Assembly (NCBI GenBank): GCA_023105745.1
Contig: JALGQZ010000011.1
Coordinates: 15,033,975-15,097,974, forward strand
Length of the DNA stretch: 64,000 nucleotides
Reading direction: 5' to 3'
DNA from: Austropuccinia psidii
Taxonomy: Eukaryota > Basidiomycota > Pucciniomycetes > Pucciniales > Sphaerophragmiaceae
In this document: piece by piece, positions 38,071-51,308 of the stretch
How positions within the stretch are numbered: position 1 is the first letter of the stretch
Layout: every line of letters starts with the position of its first letter
Translations under genes and position numbers: made by a program
Notes under the pieces: generated by a model
Seen by the model: the letters and a program-made list of their open reading frames with translations, nothing else
Database searches by the model: none
What the model was told of the DNA's origin: nothing

Positions 38071-41000
38071 CTCCTCCAGAATCCTCAAGGTGTAATTGTT
38101 TGTACACTTGTTGAAGCTTGACTACCCCAAGGGGTTTTGTAAGTATATCAGCTATCATATCATTGGTTGAGACTTGAACCACCTTGATTAAGTTCTTCAT
38201 TACGCAGTCTCAAACATACTGATATCTTACCTCTATATGTTTGGTGTTAGCATTAAGTGAAGCCTGTTTTGAGATGGTCACTGCACCCAAGTTGTCATTG
38301 ATAAGAACTGGTTGAAGTGGAGAATGTCCTAAATCATTGAGTACAAAAGTGAGCCACCGTAGCTGTTTTGAGCAGACATTCATGGCAATGTACTCGGCCC
38401 CTCTGGTGGATTGAGCCACCACCAATTGCTTTTTACTCAGCCAGAAAATTGGATTACTAAAGGCCAGGATCACATAGCCAGATACAGATTTTCTGTCTTC
38501 TTTGTTGTTTGCGTAGTCTGTGTTGGCCCAACCTGTTAAGGTTTCCTTGATTGCTTGTGGTTTATACACTAGACACTTGTCCTTTGTTCCATTCAAATAG
38601 CAAAGCAAGTGTTTCAGGGCGTTCCAATGACACTGATTAGGCTTGATTGAGTGTTTTGAGAGCTGGTTTATTGTAAACATCACGTCTGGTCTGGTGTGAT
38701 GAGCTCGGTAGTTGATACTTCCAATAGCTTGTTGGAATGAAGTTACTTGAATGGCATCGTCCGACAGGTTTGAGTTTATTTCATTGAGAAAGTTGCCATT
38801 ACAGGGAGTCTTTACTGGCTTGCTGTCTTGCATTTCAAACTGTCTAAGAAGTTTAACGATCAAGTCCGTTTGATTAATCTTCAGCTTATTGCTACTCCAT
38901 TCAAGATTGTAACCTAGATGCTGTGTAGGTCTCTTTTTGTATTTCAACTTAAGGATTGCATTGAGGTAATTTAAAAAATTAACAATAGTGTTCTCTGATT
39001 TGCTAATCAGGAACCCGTCATTGACATGGATATGAAGAAGTAGTGACTTATCATGATTAGTGAATAATGATTCGTCAGATTGTGCACTCACCAACCCAAG
39101 TTTACTGAGAGTGGTTGTAAGCTTGGCCTTCCACATGCGTGGGGCCTGTTTGGTACCATAGAGTGATATATGTAGTTGCCAGACCCAACTTTCCTTGCCT
39201 CTCATTTCATAATATTTGACCTGTTTGACGTGAACAAGTGCATCCATATCACCATTCAAGAACACTGTCTCAATGTCAAACTGATAGGGAATGTAGTCAA
39301 AGTTCACTACTAGTGTCAACATGATTTTAAATGTCTCATTCCGACCAACTGAAGCCCAGGTATCATAGTAATGGAGCATATGTTCCTGATGATTTCCTAG
39401 CACCACCCATTGAGCTTTATACCAATACACTTCACCATGCTCATTCCGTTTTCGGGATAGTCTCCACATACCCCCAATTACTTTTGTAGGTTTGGGGGGG
39501 TATGGGACCAGCTCACCTGTGCCATGAGAGGTGAGTGATTGATACTCTGCATCCATCGCTTTTTTCCATTATGGTGCCTCTATTGGGTCGGTTACTGCTT
39601 TTGAGTAGGGAACTGCATCTGCAAGTAGGAGGCTGTTTCTGTCAACGATATTTCTCTTGCCGGTGAGGATGTTTTCTTCACTGATTGAACTTGATATGTT
39701 TCTTGGTGCTTCCTTATAGTAAGGTACATATTCATAATTCTTTGACGATTCAAATCTCCTTACATTCTGGCGGGGACTTGGGATAGGCGGCTGACATTCA
39801 CTATTGGATGTTTGATCAACTGGTGATTGAGATGGTGAATCAATTATTTTAGAACCAGGAACTCGTAGCGTGATTTTTAAGGACAGGCCACTTGGAAGCA
39901 ATGATTCTGGCTGATTCATAGATAAGGTAGGGTTATTAGCTGTTACTGCATAGTCACAAGACACCTTAATTTTTCCTGTCTCAAGTTTCAGGAGTCGCAT
40001 GCCATCAGAGTATTTTTTGAATGTTAGTGCTCTGAGCATTTCTCCTCTAGGCTCAATTTTGGACGCTGGGTTTGGAATCCTTGTAGTCACTTTCATGCCG
40101 AAAGGAATGAGTCTATCAAGATTGACCTCTGGTTCAATAAGGCAGTGCTTACTGTCCAGTACACCAGCAGGCGTCTTCATCATTAGATGCTTGTGTGGAA
40201 GCAAGTTTAAAAGTAAATAAGCATGGTTTGCAGCTTCATCCCAGTAGGAAACGGGTATATTTGATTGCCCCAGGAGACACCGTATTTTAGATAAGATCGT
40301 TTGATTGAATTGTTCAGCAACCCCATTGGTCTGAGGTGACTCAGGGGGACCTCTTTCAAGGGAGATTCCATGACTGGTGAGGAAATCGATAAATAGTTTG
40401 GAGCTAAATTCTCCTCCTCGATCTGTGTGGAGATATGCTGGGGTAATATCAAGCTTGTTTTTAATCTCCATCAGGAATGACTTGATGTGTCCCTCCGCCT
40501 GACCCTTCTCTGACATCAGATATATTCTGTTGAAATGACTATAGTCATCAATAAGGACCAGCACATATTTATCGCCCTTGCGAGTTGGAGGGTTGATCTG
40601 CAAGGTATCCATGTGAATTTTGGAGAAAGGTGCATTAGTGCATGGCAGAGTCTGTGAGTGAGGACGGTTTTTAATTTTAGCTTGTTGACATACTGCGCAA
40701 TCTGATGAAAGAGCGAATTTTCCTTTCATCTTGTGTTCCTTCAGCAAGAATCTTATGTATGAGTCGGAGGGGTGACCTAGTACTAACTGCCAGTCAAGAT
40801 TGGAGGTAGGTAGGGAGTAGACTGAGTTTGAGGTTATTGTTAATCTTGAGGCAAAGAGGTTCCCTTGTTGATGGAATGTATCAATGATTCAATTATCATA
40901 CTTGATTAGGAACATGTTGGACTTAGAAACTAACTTCATGCCATGAGCAACTATCTGTGAGACAGACAGCAAATTGACAGGACCATCAGGAACGTATTAG

Positions 41001-42127
41001 ACGGGATAGAGTTTGACACCCTTGAATACCAAAGTCCCTTGATGAGTAACCTTAACTGGGTTCAAAAAGGTATTGATATGTTTGAGGACTGGGGTAGGGT
41101 TTTTTAGTAGAGTTAGATTGTTTATGACAGTTCTACCAGCACCAGAGTCGAGGTATATCAGTCGTTGATGATTTTTCCCAATCATTGCATTAACTTTGTC
41201 AAATATGAACTCTTTGGAATCTGACTCTGGTGGGTGATTGATTTCCTTTGAATCCAATGCAGCATTCAAAGAGGTCAAGGTTGTGGCAGATTGGAGTTTT
41301 TCTAACAGCTGCTCTATCCTGTCTATCTGTTTTTTTGTGTCTTGTTCTTGGTTAGTGTTCCTCCCTGTCCCCTGAGCATTGTTTTTTCCTTTCCTTTTGT
41401 CTTTAGGTCCCTTCTTCTTACGACTGCCTTCCGCTTGATTTTTTACTTTGGATTTTGACAATTCAGCCTGTTTGTTCTTGTCAAACATCAGTGCCTGATA
41501 ATAAGTTGTTTTTCGTCGCGAGTGTTCTATTGACACTCTATCAGTAATGGTGTTCAAATTAAAGGGTTTAATGTTGTACAGGGTCTGACATAAGCTGCTT
41601 AATTCCTTATCATTATCCAGGCTTTGAAGAAAAAACGCTGCTGCCATGCTTGACAATAAGTTCATGCTGATTGAGGAATCGGTAAATATGGATAGATAGC
41701 TGGCATGAATCTTGTGGAAATCATCAACGTGCTTTTCTAAAGAGGACCCAGGCTCGTATCTTAGATTCACAAGTTTATGAAGTGTTCGACAGATAACAAC
41801 CACTGAGTTCTTTCTACAGCAATTTCCCAAGCCAACCCAACAATTGTAGAAGGAGGTCTTATTGTTTAATAGCACACCTTCAAACTTGGTTCTTACACTT
41901 GACCATAGCAGGGTAAGGGCTCCACCATTCCTTTTTTTGAACTTGGAGGTGTTTTTCACATCTTCACTTGGCGGGTCTAATAGATCATCCATGCCTTTGC
42001 TGATTAGGTAATTCTTGAATTGACAGCTCCACTGTACCCAGTGTGTACGTGTGAGCTTTGTCATCCTAGCCTTGATTACCTCCTCGTCTGAGGAGGAATC
42101 ATTGATGTCTAATGGGATTTCGGGCAT
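38063..42127 (-). pseudogene. Copia gag-pol polyprotein with four nonsense codons
   Basis: A single frame of ~1354 codons starts at 42127 (MPEIPLDIND). Gag has THWVQWSCQFKNYLIS near residue 30, rust-type. Protease DSGAG is at ~327. Integrase HHCC is near 445-485 and its catalytic residues are D507 (HMDTL), D569 (LHTDRGGEF) and E605 (NGVAEQF). RT has FDIETVFLNGD near 950, YGTKQAPRMW, and HVND at ~1036 where YVDD is expected. RNase H has GWANTDYAN and STRGAEYIAM, in which normal acidic residues appear replaced. The tail is ADILTKPLGV. In-frame stops lie at 40997-40999, near 40890, at 39569-39571 and 38210-38212; the frame is otherwise unshifted. No CCHC knuckle is seen. It was recently intact but is now dead. 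Confidence 0.9.
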
Positions 42128-42203
42128 TAACCTAGATGTGATTGTATTCTAACTCTGGTTTCAAAAGTATAGCAAACAATTATACAACTAACTCTCGCTA
42201 CCA

Positions 42204-42775
42204 TGCAATGAGTAGGTTTTGACAGTCTTATAATTGCTATGATATTACGAAACCAGTAGTTAGTAATACTAAAACAGAGATAGTAAGTACAGCAGCATTC
42301 AAGCGTGATATTGGTGAGTTAAAAAAATACCTGAAGGGAATCTATTCAGTTGTTCAACAATTTTAATGGAAAACCAACAACACAACAATAATATATACCT
42401 AGTACTCTATACTAACAGATTTAATGTCAGTTGGTGGAGCTACTCGATGAGAAGGAGTGATAAACTATACCTATACTCCTCCAGAACAATGCGTATGAGT
42501 ATAAGGTTAATTATATTTAGTAAAGTTAAACAATAGAACAGTTGACAAACAAGATTTTTAATTCTAACAGCTCAAGTCGATGATTGCACTCTATTATATA
42601 CCATTGACAAACCCAATGGTTAGTCATTCTCACATTCCCCCATCATAATTATGTTAAGTCTAAGATACAATAGTTTATATCTATTCTCTGAGTACCCATG
42701 CAGAGATGTCTTCAACGATGGATAGGCAACCCCTGCACAGTCAATAGCCGAGACGATTCTTCTCATTTCATAACA
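42204..42775 (-). repeat. Copia 5' LTR
   Basis: The 5' LTR of the minus-strand element. The primer binding site TGGTAGCG begins at 42203, directly inside it. Confidence 0.9.
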
Positions 42776-42789
42776 ATTAATTCATAGTA

Positions 42790-43830
42790 AGCCTTTAATA
42801 AATCAAAAGAACCTTTTTGAATAACTTTTCCCATTTTGGTTTGCAAAAATCAGAAGTAGAAAGTTTCTCGAGTATTTGAAAAGGTCCAAATATAATGTAG
42901 GATATTTCTCGTTTTCATGTAGATTCAAAAGATCCCTGACCTTCTTTTGTTTAGAGTTCAAATATTCACTTCGTGATCACATAGCTATTGGTAATTGTTG
43001 TATGGCTATGAACACATAAGCAAAGACTCTGAGGAGGGTCATTTTTCTGGAAGCCTTAAGCTGTTAGAATATTAATCATGATCTCCTTTGAAAGATCAAT
43101 TATCTTAAATATAGTCTTTTTCTATGGTGGTAGAAAATAAAGGGTGGAATAATCGATTTTTTCGAATTTGAAATAACTTTTCAACTGGCTTCTTGTTCTA
43201 AAAGATTTTGTTAAAAAGTTAGCAAAACAAAAATCTTGCTTTATATTTAGAAATCTCATTTTTCAAATTACACAGTATATAAGGAATAGATTGATAATAT
43301 TTCATCTTGTATATGGGTTTTGAATGTTCAGATCTATTGGAGACTTCTTTCCTTGAAAGATATTGGAGAAGATATAAATATATATCTTATTCAAAATACT
43401 TCCCAATTCAATGCATTTGTTAAGAACAGATCTTAAATAGAATTTTTACATCTTTGTTTGAATCAACCCATTCTAAAAATAGAAATAGTTAATGGGGACA
43501 GTTTTATAGCGGTACAAATATCCAAAGCAAATGAGTTTGAAAGCCTCTATACTTATGAGTGTTCTCTATTTGGTAGCGAATATCATTTATTTCCCCTTAA
43601 AAAGAAATTTCTATCAATACATCCTTTCCTACCCTGAAAAGTAAGAAGAAATCAAAAATTGCCATTGTGGGTTTGGAAATTACACTATCAATTTCAGTCA
43701 AAGCACAAAAACTGACAATGTGAACCCATTGAATAGAAGAACCTGAAAAATACCAAATATACTCTTTTTCCAAATGTTATAGCATATAGTTTCACATAAA
43801 AATAAAATTCTAAATTCTATGGAAACTTCA
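42790..43830 (-). pseudogene. Unassigned coding-like remnant in block B, copy 2
   Basis: It holds the same two minus-strand segments as in copies 1 and 3: one near 42840-42975 reading EYLNSKQKKVRDLLNLHENE and KYPTLYLDLFKYSRN, and one near 43560-43740 with QFLCF and FLRGNK. Stops interrupt both. The family is unknown. Confidence 0.35.
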
Positions 43831-44419
43831 TACATTTAGAGGTAATTTGGGCCTTTAAAAAAAGGGTTATTTGAGAAGATTTTTAAATGATTGATCTTGG
43901 AAGTAAGGTTTGTTTTTGACAAATCATGAGGAATTGAAGGGAAAAGCTTGGTTTATACTAGTTTCCCAGCTAATCTAAGTTTATTTTTTTGGAGACTTTT
44001 AGCGTAATAAAATTTGTGAATACAGTTATTATAATATCACAGAGTGTCCTATGTTCCCAATTCATTTTGAAATCAGTATTTCCTGTAGTTTTGAAGTTTT
44101 GAAAAAATGATTACAAAATACCAAACATAAAATAACGTCCATTAAATGGCTTTTGAATAAGCTTATTCCAATTCAAAACCACTATAGCTTCACCGGTTTA
44201 ATGTATAAAACTATCATAGTAAAGTGGCAAAAATCAAGATCTACTATCAGAAAGGGCACTTGAAACAATTCAAAAACTATTTAGATATCTTGAATCCTGA
44301 AATACTATCATAAAAAGATGTTATATCAGTATAATTTTGATTTTTGGGATTACAACAGATTTATTTCAACTTGATAGTAACATTTAAAATAAATTTGGTA
44401 TTCCCAAAGAAGCTTACAG

Positions 44420-44890
44420 TTGAAAGTAAACACACAGAAAGGAATATAGTGCCTTTAGGAAATAATTGACAGGAATCAATACTTTAGTAATTCAGGAAAG
44501 GCCGGGAGGTGTCAGTGGACCTGTTAAGCAGACAAATGAAAAAGAAGAGAAGTAATAACATGAGGGATACTATTTCATTTAAATAGCTAGGTAGATGTAC
44601 AAATTGTAAACTTTAGGAAGTATTTGACAGGATCCAATAATTTAGTAAGGCAGAAAAGGCAGGGAGGTGACAGCATACCTGTTAAGAAGACAAAAGAAGA
44701 AGGAGAGAGGTAATAACATGAGAGAGAGAGATTCTATATACATGAAGGCACTCCTTAGAAGGAGTTGCTTTTAGTTATTTGGATAAGGACTAGTATACAT
44801 GATATTATGAAAGGATACTGAGGAAAGGGAGAAGGAGGTTACAATGTTGAGACTGCCATTGAGGAGCTTAACCACTGTTATATTCTCATA
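44420..44890. repeat. Insert with two ~157-bp tandem repeats
   Basis: It interrupts block B between CTTACAG and CAGTATGTGG, which are adjacent in copy 1 (near 7262-7272). Inside, a purine-rich segment starting TTTAGGAA at 44455 recurs at 44612 (words TTGACAGGA.., GGCAGGGAGGTG, AGTAATAACATGAG). No coding capacity is visible. It may be a small non-autonomous element. Confidence 0.55.
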
Positions 44891-45088
44891 GCAGTATGTG
44901 GAGATTTGTCAATAAAATATACTCTGTTTATTAGAAACAATCTCTTCTACAAGGAGAAAAATTGAAAATATGAGTAATTGCTATACTCTTGAAAATTTCC
45001 TATTTATTTCACATTTGATTGTTTCTCCACATGTAAATACTGACACTCATCTCCAGCTAAAATTTCAAACAGCTCAATTCCATTGTTA

Positions 45089-48000
45089 TATCAGGTTCAG
45101 TCTAGGTAAAGGATATAAAGTAGTAATCAAAAGCTTCAAATATTACTGTGACATGTATAAATGGAGTAATGATAAAAAGATATGGGGCTCTACTATTGCA
45201 AATAGTACATGGCTATGATTCAGTTGAACCAACTGGTTTCAGTGGTTATCAATTTGTTTATTAGAATAAACACTAAAATAATTATTAATATGGTTACAAA
45301 TTTATATATTTGAGGGTTTCCTTCTCTTTAAGATGGTATAACCACAAAAGAATATGCTGATAAGATGATGGAGGTATCATTCTTGGTGGAAAAACCTTAT
45401 TTTATCTCAAATAAGGGTTTGAAGAGGGGGATGACCTGTTACCACATCTTTAGAGTGAAAGATTTCACTCAGGTGGTTGGTTTGTGGTTCATCACAACCA
45501 GAAACATCTGTATCTATTCCCAAATGTGGTTTCAGAACCAAATATTTAACTTTTGCTACCACAAGAGGTGATACTTTTGACCAAAAAAAGTTCCAGGGAT
45601 ATTATCAAATCCAAAATGGACTTAACGAATTAATAAGTATTCATTGGAGACGTTTTTTACAGAGTTTATGAGGGTTAATTTGCAATCTTCCACTGGGTGG
45701 TTTTGACACCTCATAATTAAATTGTGTGTTATGAAGACCCAACTTAACACCAAAAAAAGCTTGGATTGCACCTTTAAATTATGGATCCTGAGTAATAAAA
45801 TGATCAAGCGCCTTCTGACTGTTTGGGCACCTCATACTTCAACTAGATCAGATAGTATCCCCCAGTAACATCTCATGTCTGATTATAACCTTTAATGCTG
45901 AATATTTTCCAGTTTTTATATTAAATTGCTAAAGCTGTGATCTTTTGAGATATGATCACATATTCAAAAATGTCACAAAACAATGTTACAATATTTGTTT
46001 TAATAACAACATTTGAAATTATAAAAATGCCATAAACAGGCATAAATTCTTGATTCACCCTGAATCTAATGATAAAACATTTGAAATAAATTGCACCATT
46101 AGATTAACCATGGTAAGCTACACATATGAAATTTTCATCTCATATCTGTAAAGACAATCCTTACAGAGAAATAAGTAAAAATGCCATAAAAAGGCATGAA
46201 TCTTTGATTCTTTTAGAAACCAATCAATGAAAATGTGAAAATTTTCACCATTGGATTACCCCTGCATAATTACTCATATGACACTTTCACATCACATCTG
46301 TAAGGTCAATACTTAAGGCAATAACCTGAATATAAGTACTTTTATGATCAGCTCATATGTTCATGGTATTAAGCTCATAACTCTTGAAGTATAAATTATA
46401 GAGATTTGGACCAAAAATAAAGTTACCATGTAACTACTGGAGGAATACATGTAGAAGCTTTATTTGCAAAGCTATACACAATATTTTAACTTGGAAGGGC
46501 TTATTGAACAAAATTGTTATAGCTCTTGACTTCTTTATTGTTAAGGTGGTCCAAACCTAAAAAAAGTGGCCATTCAGGTTTTGCTAGTTCATGCGTGGTG
46601 AATTATGTAATTTTTATTATTATATTCAAGGTATAACCCCTTGAAATCATGGGTTGAAGTTTAAAATTGTAAAGTTTGACATAAAAGATGAGTTACAAGA
46701 AAAATCATCAGAAACAGATTTTTGATGATGTAATAAAATACTGTTGGAAGTTTAATAATTACATGCCATGGTATCAGATTTGACTCTATGAATGGCTTTA
46801 TTGTGTATAAATTAAAAGGTATCATGATTTAAGTTTAAGCTTGAAATTGATCTTTATGATCACTCACTTTGATGCTCATTTAAGCTTAAAATTTATTTAC
46901 GTCATAAAAGTTTTCAATACTATTTTATTATCATTAAAGACAGTAAATACACAAAGTTTAGTTTTCTGCCAATCCTATAATTCCAGCAAAGTTAGATTTA
47001 CAGTGATAACTCTAAATAATGTTGTAATGATGAGATAAGATGGTTCAACTATGATTTAATCATCACTTAACCTAGAAATACTGATCAATCCCAGTAGATA
47101 CCATCAGTAAGCCTTCACTATAATCCTGCTGGACTCTAGGAGGTATGATTGTACAATATATAGAGCTCTCTTTATCTATATTTCCCCCCCAGACGCGACA
47201 AAAACATAAAATCATTAAAATCAAAGGCAAAAGCTATATTGTTTTTATATAAACCTATTCTCTATTTAAAGAATCAAGTTAATATTCATTTTCATAATCA
47301 ATTTTGACATCATTAATCAAATATTTAATTGTTTTTGTTAAATTTCTTTCTAAAATCTCTAATTCCACGTAAAAAAAGAATATTTGTAATTCCTTCTATT
47401 TTAGTTGTCAATACAATCTGCATAATTTGTATTTACATTTTCAGGCTTAAATTAATTAAAAATTATTATATTAAGTGTGAAAAGTAGGTCATTTCCAGTG
47501 TTCCTATGAATTTTCTCTTTATTAATATTTTGAATAATTCTTAATTATATAACATTAATATTGATAATTTTATGGTTATAAATTGTGTTTGATTATTAAA
47601 TAACAATTTTTCACACGTTGATTATTCCTGTGTAACAATAATAAAGTGCCATAAATAGATTAATTATTATATATTGATATATTAATTTTTGTCATTGATT
47701 TTTAATATAATTTATATTATTATATCTTATTCAATAATACAAATATTTCATGCAATATTTATAATGATTCTTCATCTTATGCTTTAATTCAATAAGGAAA
47801 TTCATAGTAAGATAAGTAAAATATTTCCAATATTTACTTATTATTTCATATTCAAACCTTACACAAAAATGCCCCAACTTTAAGCAAAATGTTAGATCAA
47901 AAGGATGGCCATGCAAGATCTAAATTTCCTTACATTTTTAAAATAGTATTTTTCTTATTTTTGATAGAAAAATGCCAAAAACGTGTGATAAGTGTAAGGT

Positions 48001-48552
48001 ACTGTAATAAGGGTTAAGTTTTTATTCAGCCTTTCATTAGTAAAGCCTTTGTAAGAACTCCCATCAAAATATTGGAAATCAAATTAGAGGTGAAAAAATG
48101 GCATTTTCTTTTAAGTTATTCAAATGAAATTTGTAGGGTAATTTCTGATGAATTGGGGATGCAGCCTTTAATGTGGTATAATTTGATAGCCCTTTGTTAG
48201 AGCTTCACTTGAAGACCTCATTTGGTGGATCTGTTTTTTTATTTGTGGATTTTAGATGTTGAATTCACATTAATATTCATTCTCAGGAAGAGTTTTTAAC
48301 CTTCATGACTGGGTGAAATGTAACATTTTGGTTACAAGAATGGTATTTTCAGAAAGGTGATTATTTTCTATTAAACTTTGTCAAGATCAATGCTTATTTT
48401 GGTTGATTTCTGTCTTTTTTTTGTGGCCTTATTCTAGATCTCTTAGTTTGAGCAAGGGTGGAAAGGTGTGTGTTTCACCCTCTTTTGGTTACCATATTTG
48501 TGGTACTTTTTGGATTACATGCTTGTGCCCTACCTTTGAGTCACAGGCTTTA
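45089..48552 (-). mobile_element. R-type LTR (gypsy 3), expanded by an AT-rich insert
   Basis: It starts TATCAGGTTCAGTC (from TGTCAGG) and ends GTCACAGGCTTTAA beside the gypsy 3 polyprotein end, the same arrangement as 9255-10783. The extra ~1.9 kb between about 46.0 and 47.85 kb is AT-rich filler. It includes a ~150-bp tandem duplication (46023 and ~46176, word AAATGCCATAAA) and a run of eight C at about 47185. No gene is seen in it. The same insertion site as in copy 1 indicates that the LTR was present before the unit was duplicated. Confidence 0.55.
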
Positions 48553-49587
48553 ATACACTCCCTCCAAAGAACTCTCATCATTGATGAAACTCTTCTGTCC
48601 TCCTGTAGGCTTTGAATCCCCTGAGGTGAATTTGTCCATCAGATATATTTTCTTCCGAAAACCACTTGTCTTTGTCTGCTTCCTGGGTTTTACACCTTAC
48701 AAGGTATTTTCTATGATCTTTCCAATTGATCTGACTCTCCCAAGCTCTGAGTATTATTCCCACTGGGCCACGTGGATCTTCTTCCACAGAAATCCCTGTT
48801 GAAAGGTCTGTTCTCCTCTTTGCAAATTTGCCTTCACCAGTTTGATGATAAGGCTTGACCAGACTAACTGGAAAACTTAATTTCTCCTTGATAATTCCTT
48901 CTTGATTTTTATCTTTACTTCATTCAACCCCACAAGATTGGTTGTGGTAAGGGGCCCTACATAGAATTACCCCATCTTAATGGGACCTTTAAGGCTGTTA
49001 AAGCTGAATGTTAAGACTAACACTTGATCCGCTTCTTTGAGCTCTGGTTCCCTATTCTCACTTGTGAAGCATCTTTCTGCAGTATCACAGGCATTCTTTC
49101 ACATAGCATGCAAGTCTTGTGCTGCGGGGTGTACATTTAATGGGCTCTTTCTCAAGTAGTGCACTGGTAAGATGGTTTCCATCCTTTCTCAAGTGTAGAT
49201 GGGGTTTGTACTCTCACTGATTCTTCACTGGTGCTATAAGCCAGTTGACCGGCAGGGAGGGGTGTTACCTAATCATGGATGTATGAATCATGGTCCCTGT
49301 ATTCCATCCCATATGCACTGAATCTTCTGTATAGGTCTTGTATTGTCTGAATAATTATTGCTCTCAGACCACCTGGCGGTGGATGGTAGGCTGTGGAAAG
49401 GGCCAGTCTGGTACCCAGAATATCACATAGATTGGTCCAAATTTCTGATGTGAATTTGAGTTTCCTATCAGAGATGGTAATTCTAGGTACTCAACAGTGT
49501 GCAATTGTGTTATTACAGAGAATCATTAATGTAGCCATTGCTCCATACTCCTAGCCAAATGGAACAAATTTGACACTGTTACTGAAA
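48553..49587 (-). pseudogene. Gypsy 3 pol C-terminal fragment (integrase to chromodomain tail)
   Basis: It is homologous to 10784-11770. The C-terminal tail (48578-48787) reads RKYLVRCKTQEADKDKW then NISDGQIHLRGFKAYRR, matching the end of rust gypsy polyproteins. Integrase pieces near 49.4-49.5 kb give [19 protein letters not shown] and STAYHPP.GGL. The fragment stops abruptly at 49587 where family P sequence begins, so everything upstream (RT, gag) is missing. Confidence 0.65.
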
Positions 49588-50944
49588 GATGAAAAATGCT
49601 TTAATTCACTTATTGGGTGTTCAGGGGTAAAAATTATTGTATGAGTTACAAACAATGGTTAAAATGTGTTTTTTCACTTTGTTAAAAGATTTAAAATGAT
49701 ATGAAAACGGTTTTTGGAAGATTTTATTGATTTTCTTAACATTTTTTAAGCTAATTATAAAAGGAAAAGATTCTGACATGAAGAGAAAAGTGGGGAAATG
49801 AAGACATTCTTTTGTCGACACCAATTTTCTTACTATGAAGGTTAAATTGCCTGTTGTAAGTTGTGGGAAACAATCTGAAAATAGAAAATCCAGTTATGGA
49901 ATCATTGAGCCCTGGTTTGGACCAAAAAGATGATGGTTTTAGCCCATTTTTGCTATGTTCAGCCACTTTAGACCCTTAAATTGCCCATTGCTATAGGAAT
50001 ACCATTTTAAAGCCTTAAAAACACATGAAAATGTGTGTAAGAGACATGAAAGCCAGCTAAAACAATTTTTAACAAAAAAATTCTAACTTAAGGGTAGTTT
50101 TACCCTCATGGAAATAGTCAAAGCTGCCCTTGTTGGTATCAAATGCTCATCATCAATGGAGTCACAGACCCTGTGACTCAATCCAGGACAAAAGTGATGA
50201 ATGTTTGCATGAATTTTGACATCCCACAACTGTCAGAAAATAATGAGGGGTAGTCTGGCCACCTTGGAGCCAAGATTCCTTCCCCCCAGGATTAATCTTC
50301 CCAATTTATTTTTTCTTTAATTCCTCATCATAGTTTATACTTTTAATTTAAATATGTAATTAAATTGAGTTTTTTACAGTACACAACTGTAATAATTGAT
50401 ACCTCATATGTAAATGAAAGTTCACTGATGTAATAGATGTGCACATTTTGAAATTTTTATTGAAAATGATTCAATTACTAATAGCTTCTGAACTACACAC
50501 CACACCTCAATTTTAACAACAAAAATTGATTTTTAATGCAATCAAATTAAGCCCATTTAGAGTTGAGCTACAGAAATCTCACCCAGGGGGGACCCCATGT
50601 TATTGTTTGTGAGAAATCCAGTGGTGAAATAATTTTCATAAGCTTATTGATTGTATAAAAGGCTATAATAACTTTATTCAAATTTTTTCAAAAAATATTT
50701 GACTTTGAATATTTTTGTTGAAAATTTATTTTTACTTAATTTTTCAAGTAAAAATGTGTTCTTGCAATTTTAACTTTTAATGGAAGTTTAATTTTAAATT
50801 ATAATCAAAATTTCAATTTTTTTGATAAATTCTATATTTATATTTTAACTTTTGTCTTGATAATATAAACAAATTCATTCATTTATAATTATAACATAAT
50901 TTTTTATGTGATCTTTTGGGTATGTGAAAATACCTCTACGGCTC
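49588..50944 (-). mobile_element. P-type LTR, 5'-truncated at a recombination junction
   Basis: On the plus strand it runs from the middle of the LTR (AGATGAAAAATGCTTTAATT, also at ~32020) to GGTATGTGAAAATACC..GGCTC at 50944, the reverse complement of the start GAGCC..AGAGG. It is followed by TGGCTGTAACCTCC, which is continuous R-type sequence at 34935. The usual final ACA is lost. Confidence 0.55.
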
Positions 50945-51308
50945 TGGCTGTAACCTCCTCAGTTATTTTTTAGGTTCATTTAGTTAGAACCAATAAATAT
51001 CTGTCTTTGAGATCTTCAATAAGTTTCCAAAACTCATGGGTTGCTGAATTGAACTATTGATTTTATATGAGAGGTCAACTTTGACATTTACACTCAGTTT
51101 TGGTTCTGAGCCAGAATACTTTTTATTTATTCTTATCCTACTGGGATATAAATGATACATTATGAAAGAAGGGAGCTTCTGTTTCAGATGAATACTATTA
51201 TGGGTCATTTGGCCTAGTTTTTCATCTTGTGAGGGTTGTATTTCAATATTATTATTGATTGTATTGATGTGTCATTCTTATGCCAGTGTTTTGAGTCAGA
51301 GGCTGACA
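50945..51308 (+). repeat. R-type LTR, 3' end fragment
   Basis: It matches 34935-35308 (GGCTGTAACCTCC, TATCCTA.TGGGATA, GAGGCTGACA) and ends at the same point, directly before block A. Confidence 0.65.

Larger units (their letters stand above)
37499..42775 (-). mobile_element. Full-length Ty1/copia element
   Basis: Two 572-bp LTRs (37499-38070 and 42204-42775) begin TGCAATGAG and end CATAACA on the plus strand and differ at roughly a dozen sites by eye. The target duplication ATTAA is at 37494-37498 and 42776-42780, and the empty site is readable in block B copy 3 (AAATTAATTGATAGTAAGCC near 59582). The minus strand next to the 5' LTR reads TGGTAGCGAGAG, whose first eight bases match the initiator tRNA-Met primer site known for Ty1. 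GGAGGAG adjoins the 3' LTR as polypurine tract. Total 5277 bp with one long reading frame. Confidence 0.92.
42776..45088. repeat. Array spacer block B, copy 2, second part
   Basis: It continues block B after the copia insertion and matches 5620-7419 and 59582-60609. It includes minus-strand coding-like remnants and a ~0.47-kb insert (44420-44890). It ends at CCATTGTTA before the R-type LTR, the same place as 9254 in copy 1. Confidence 0.7.
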
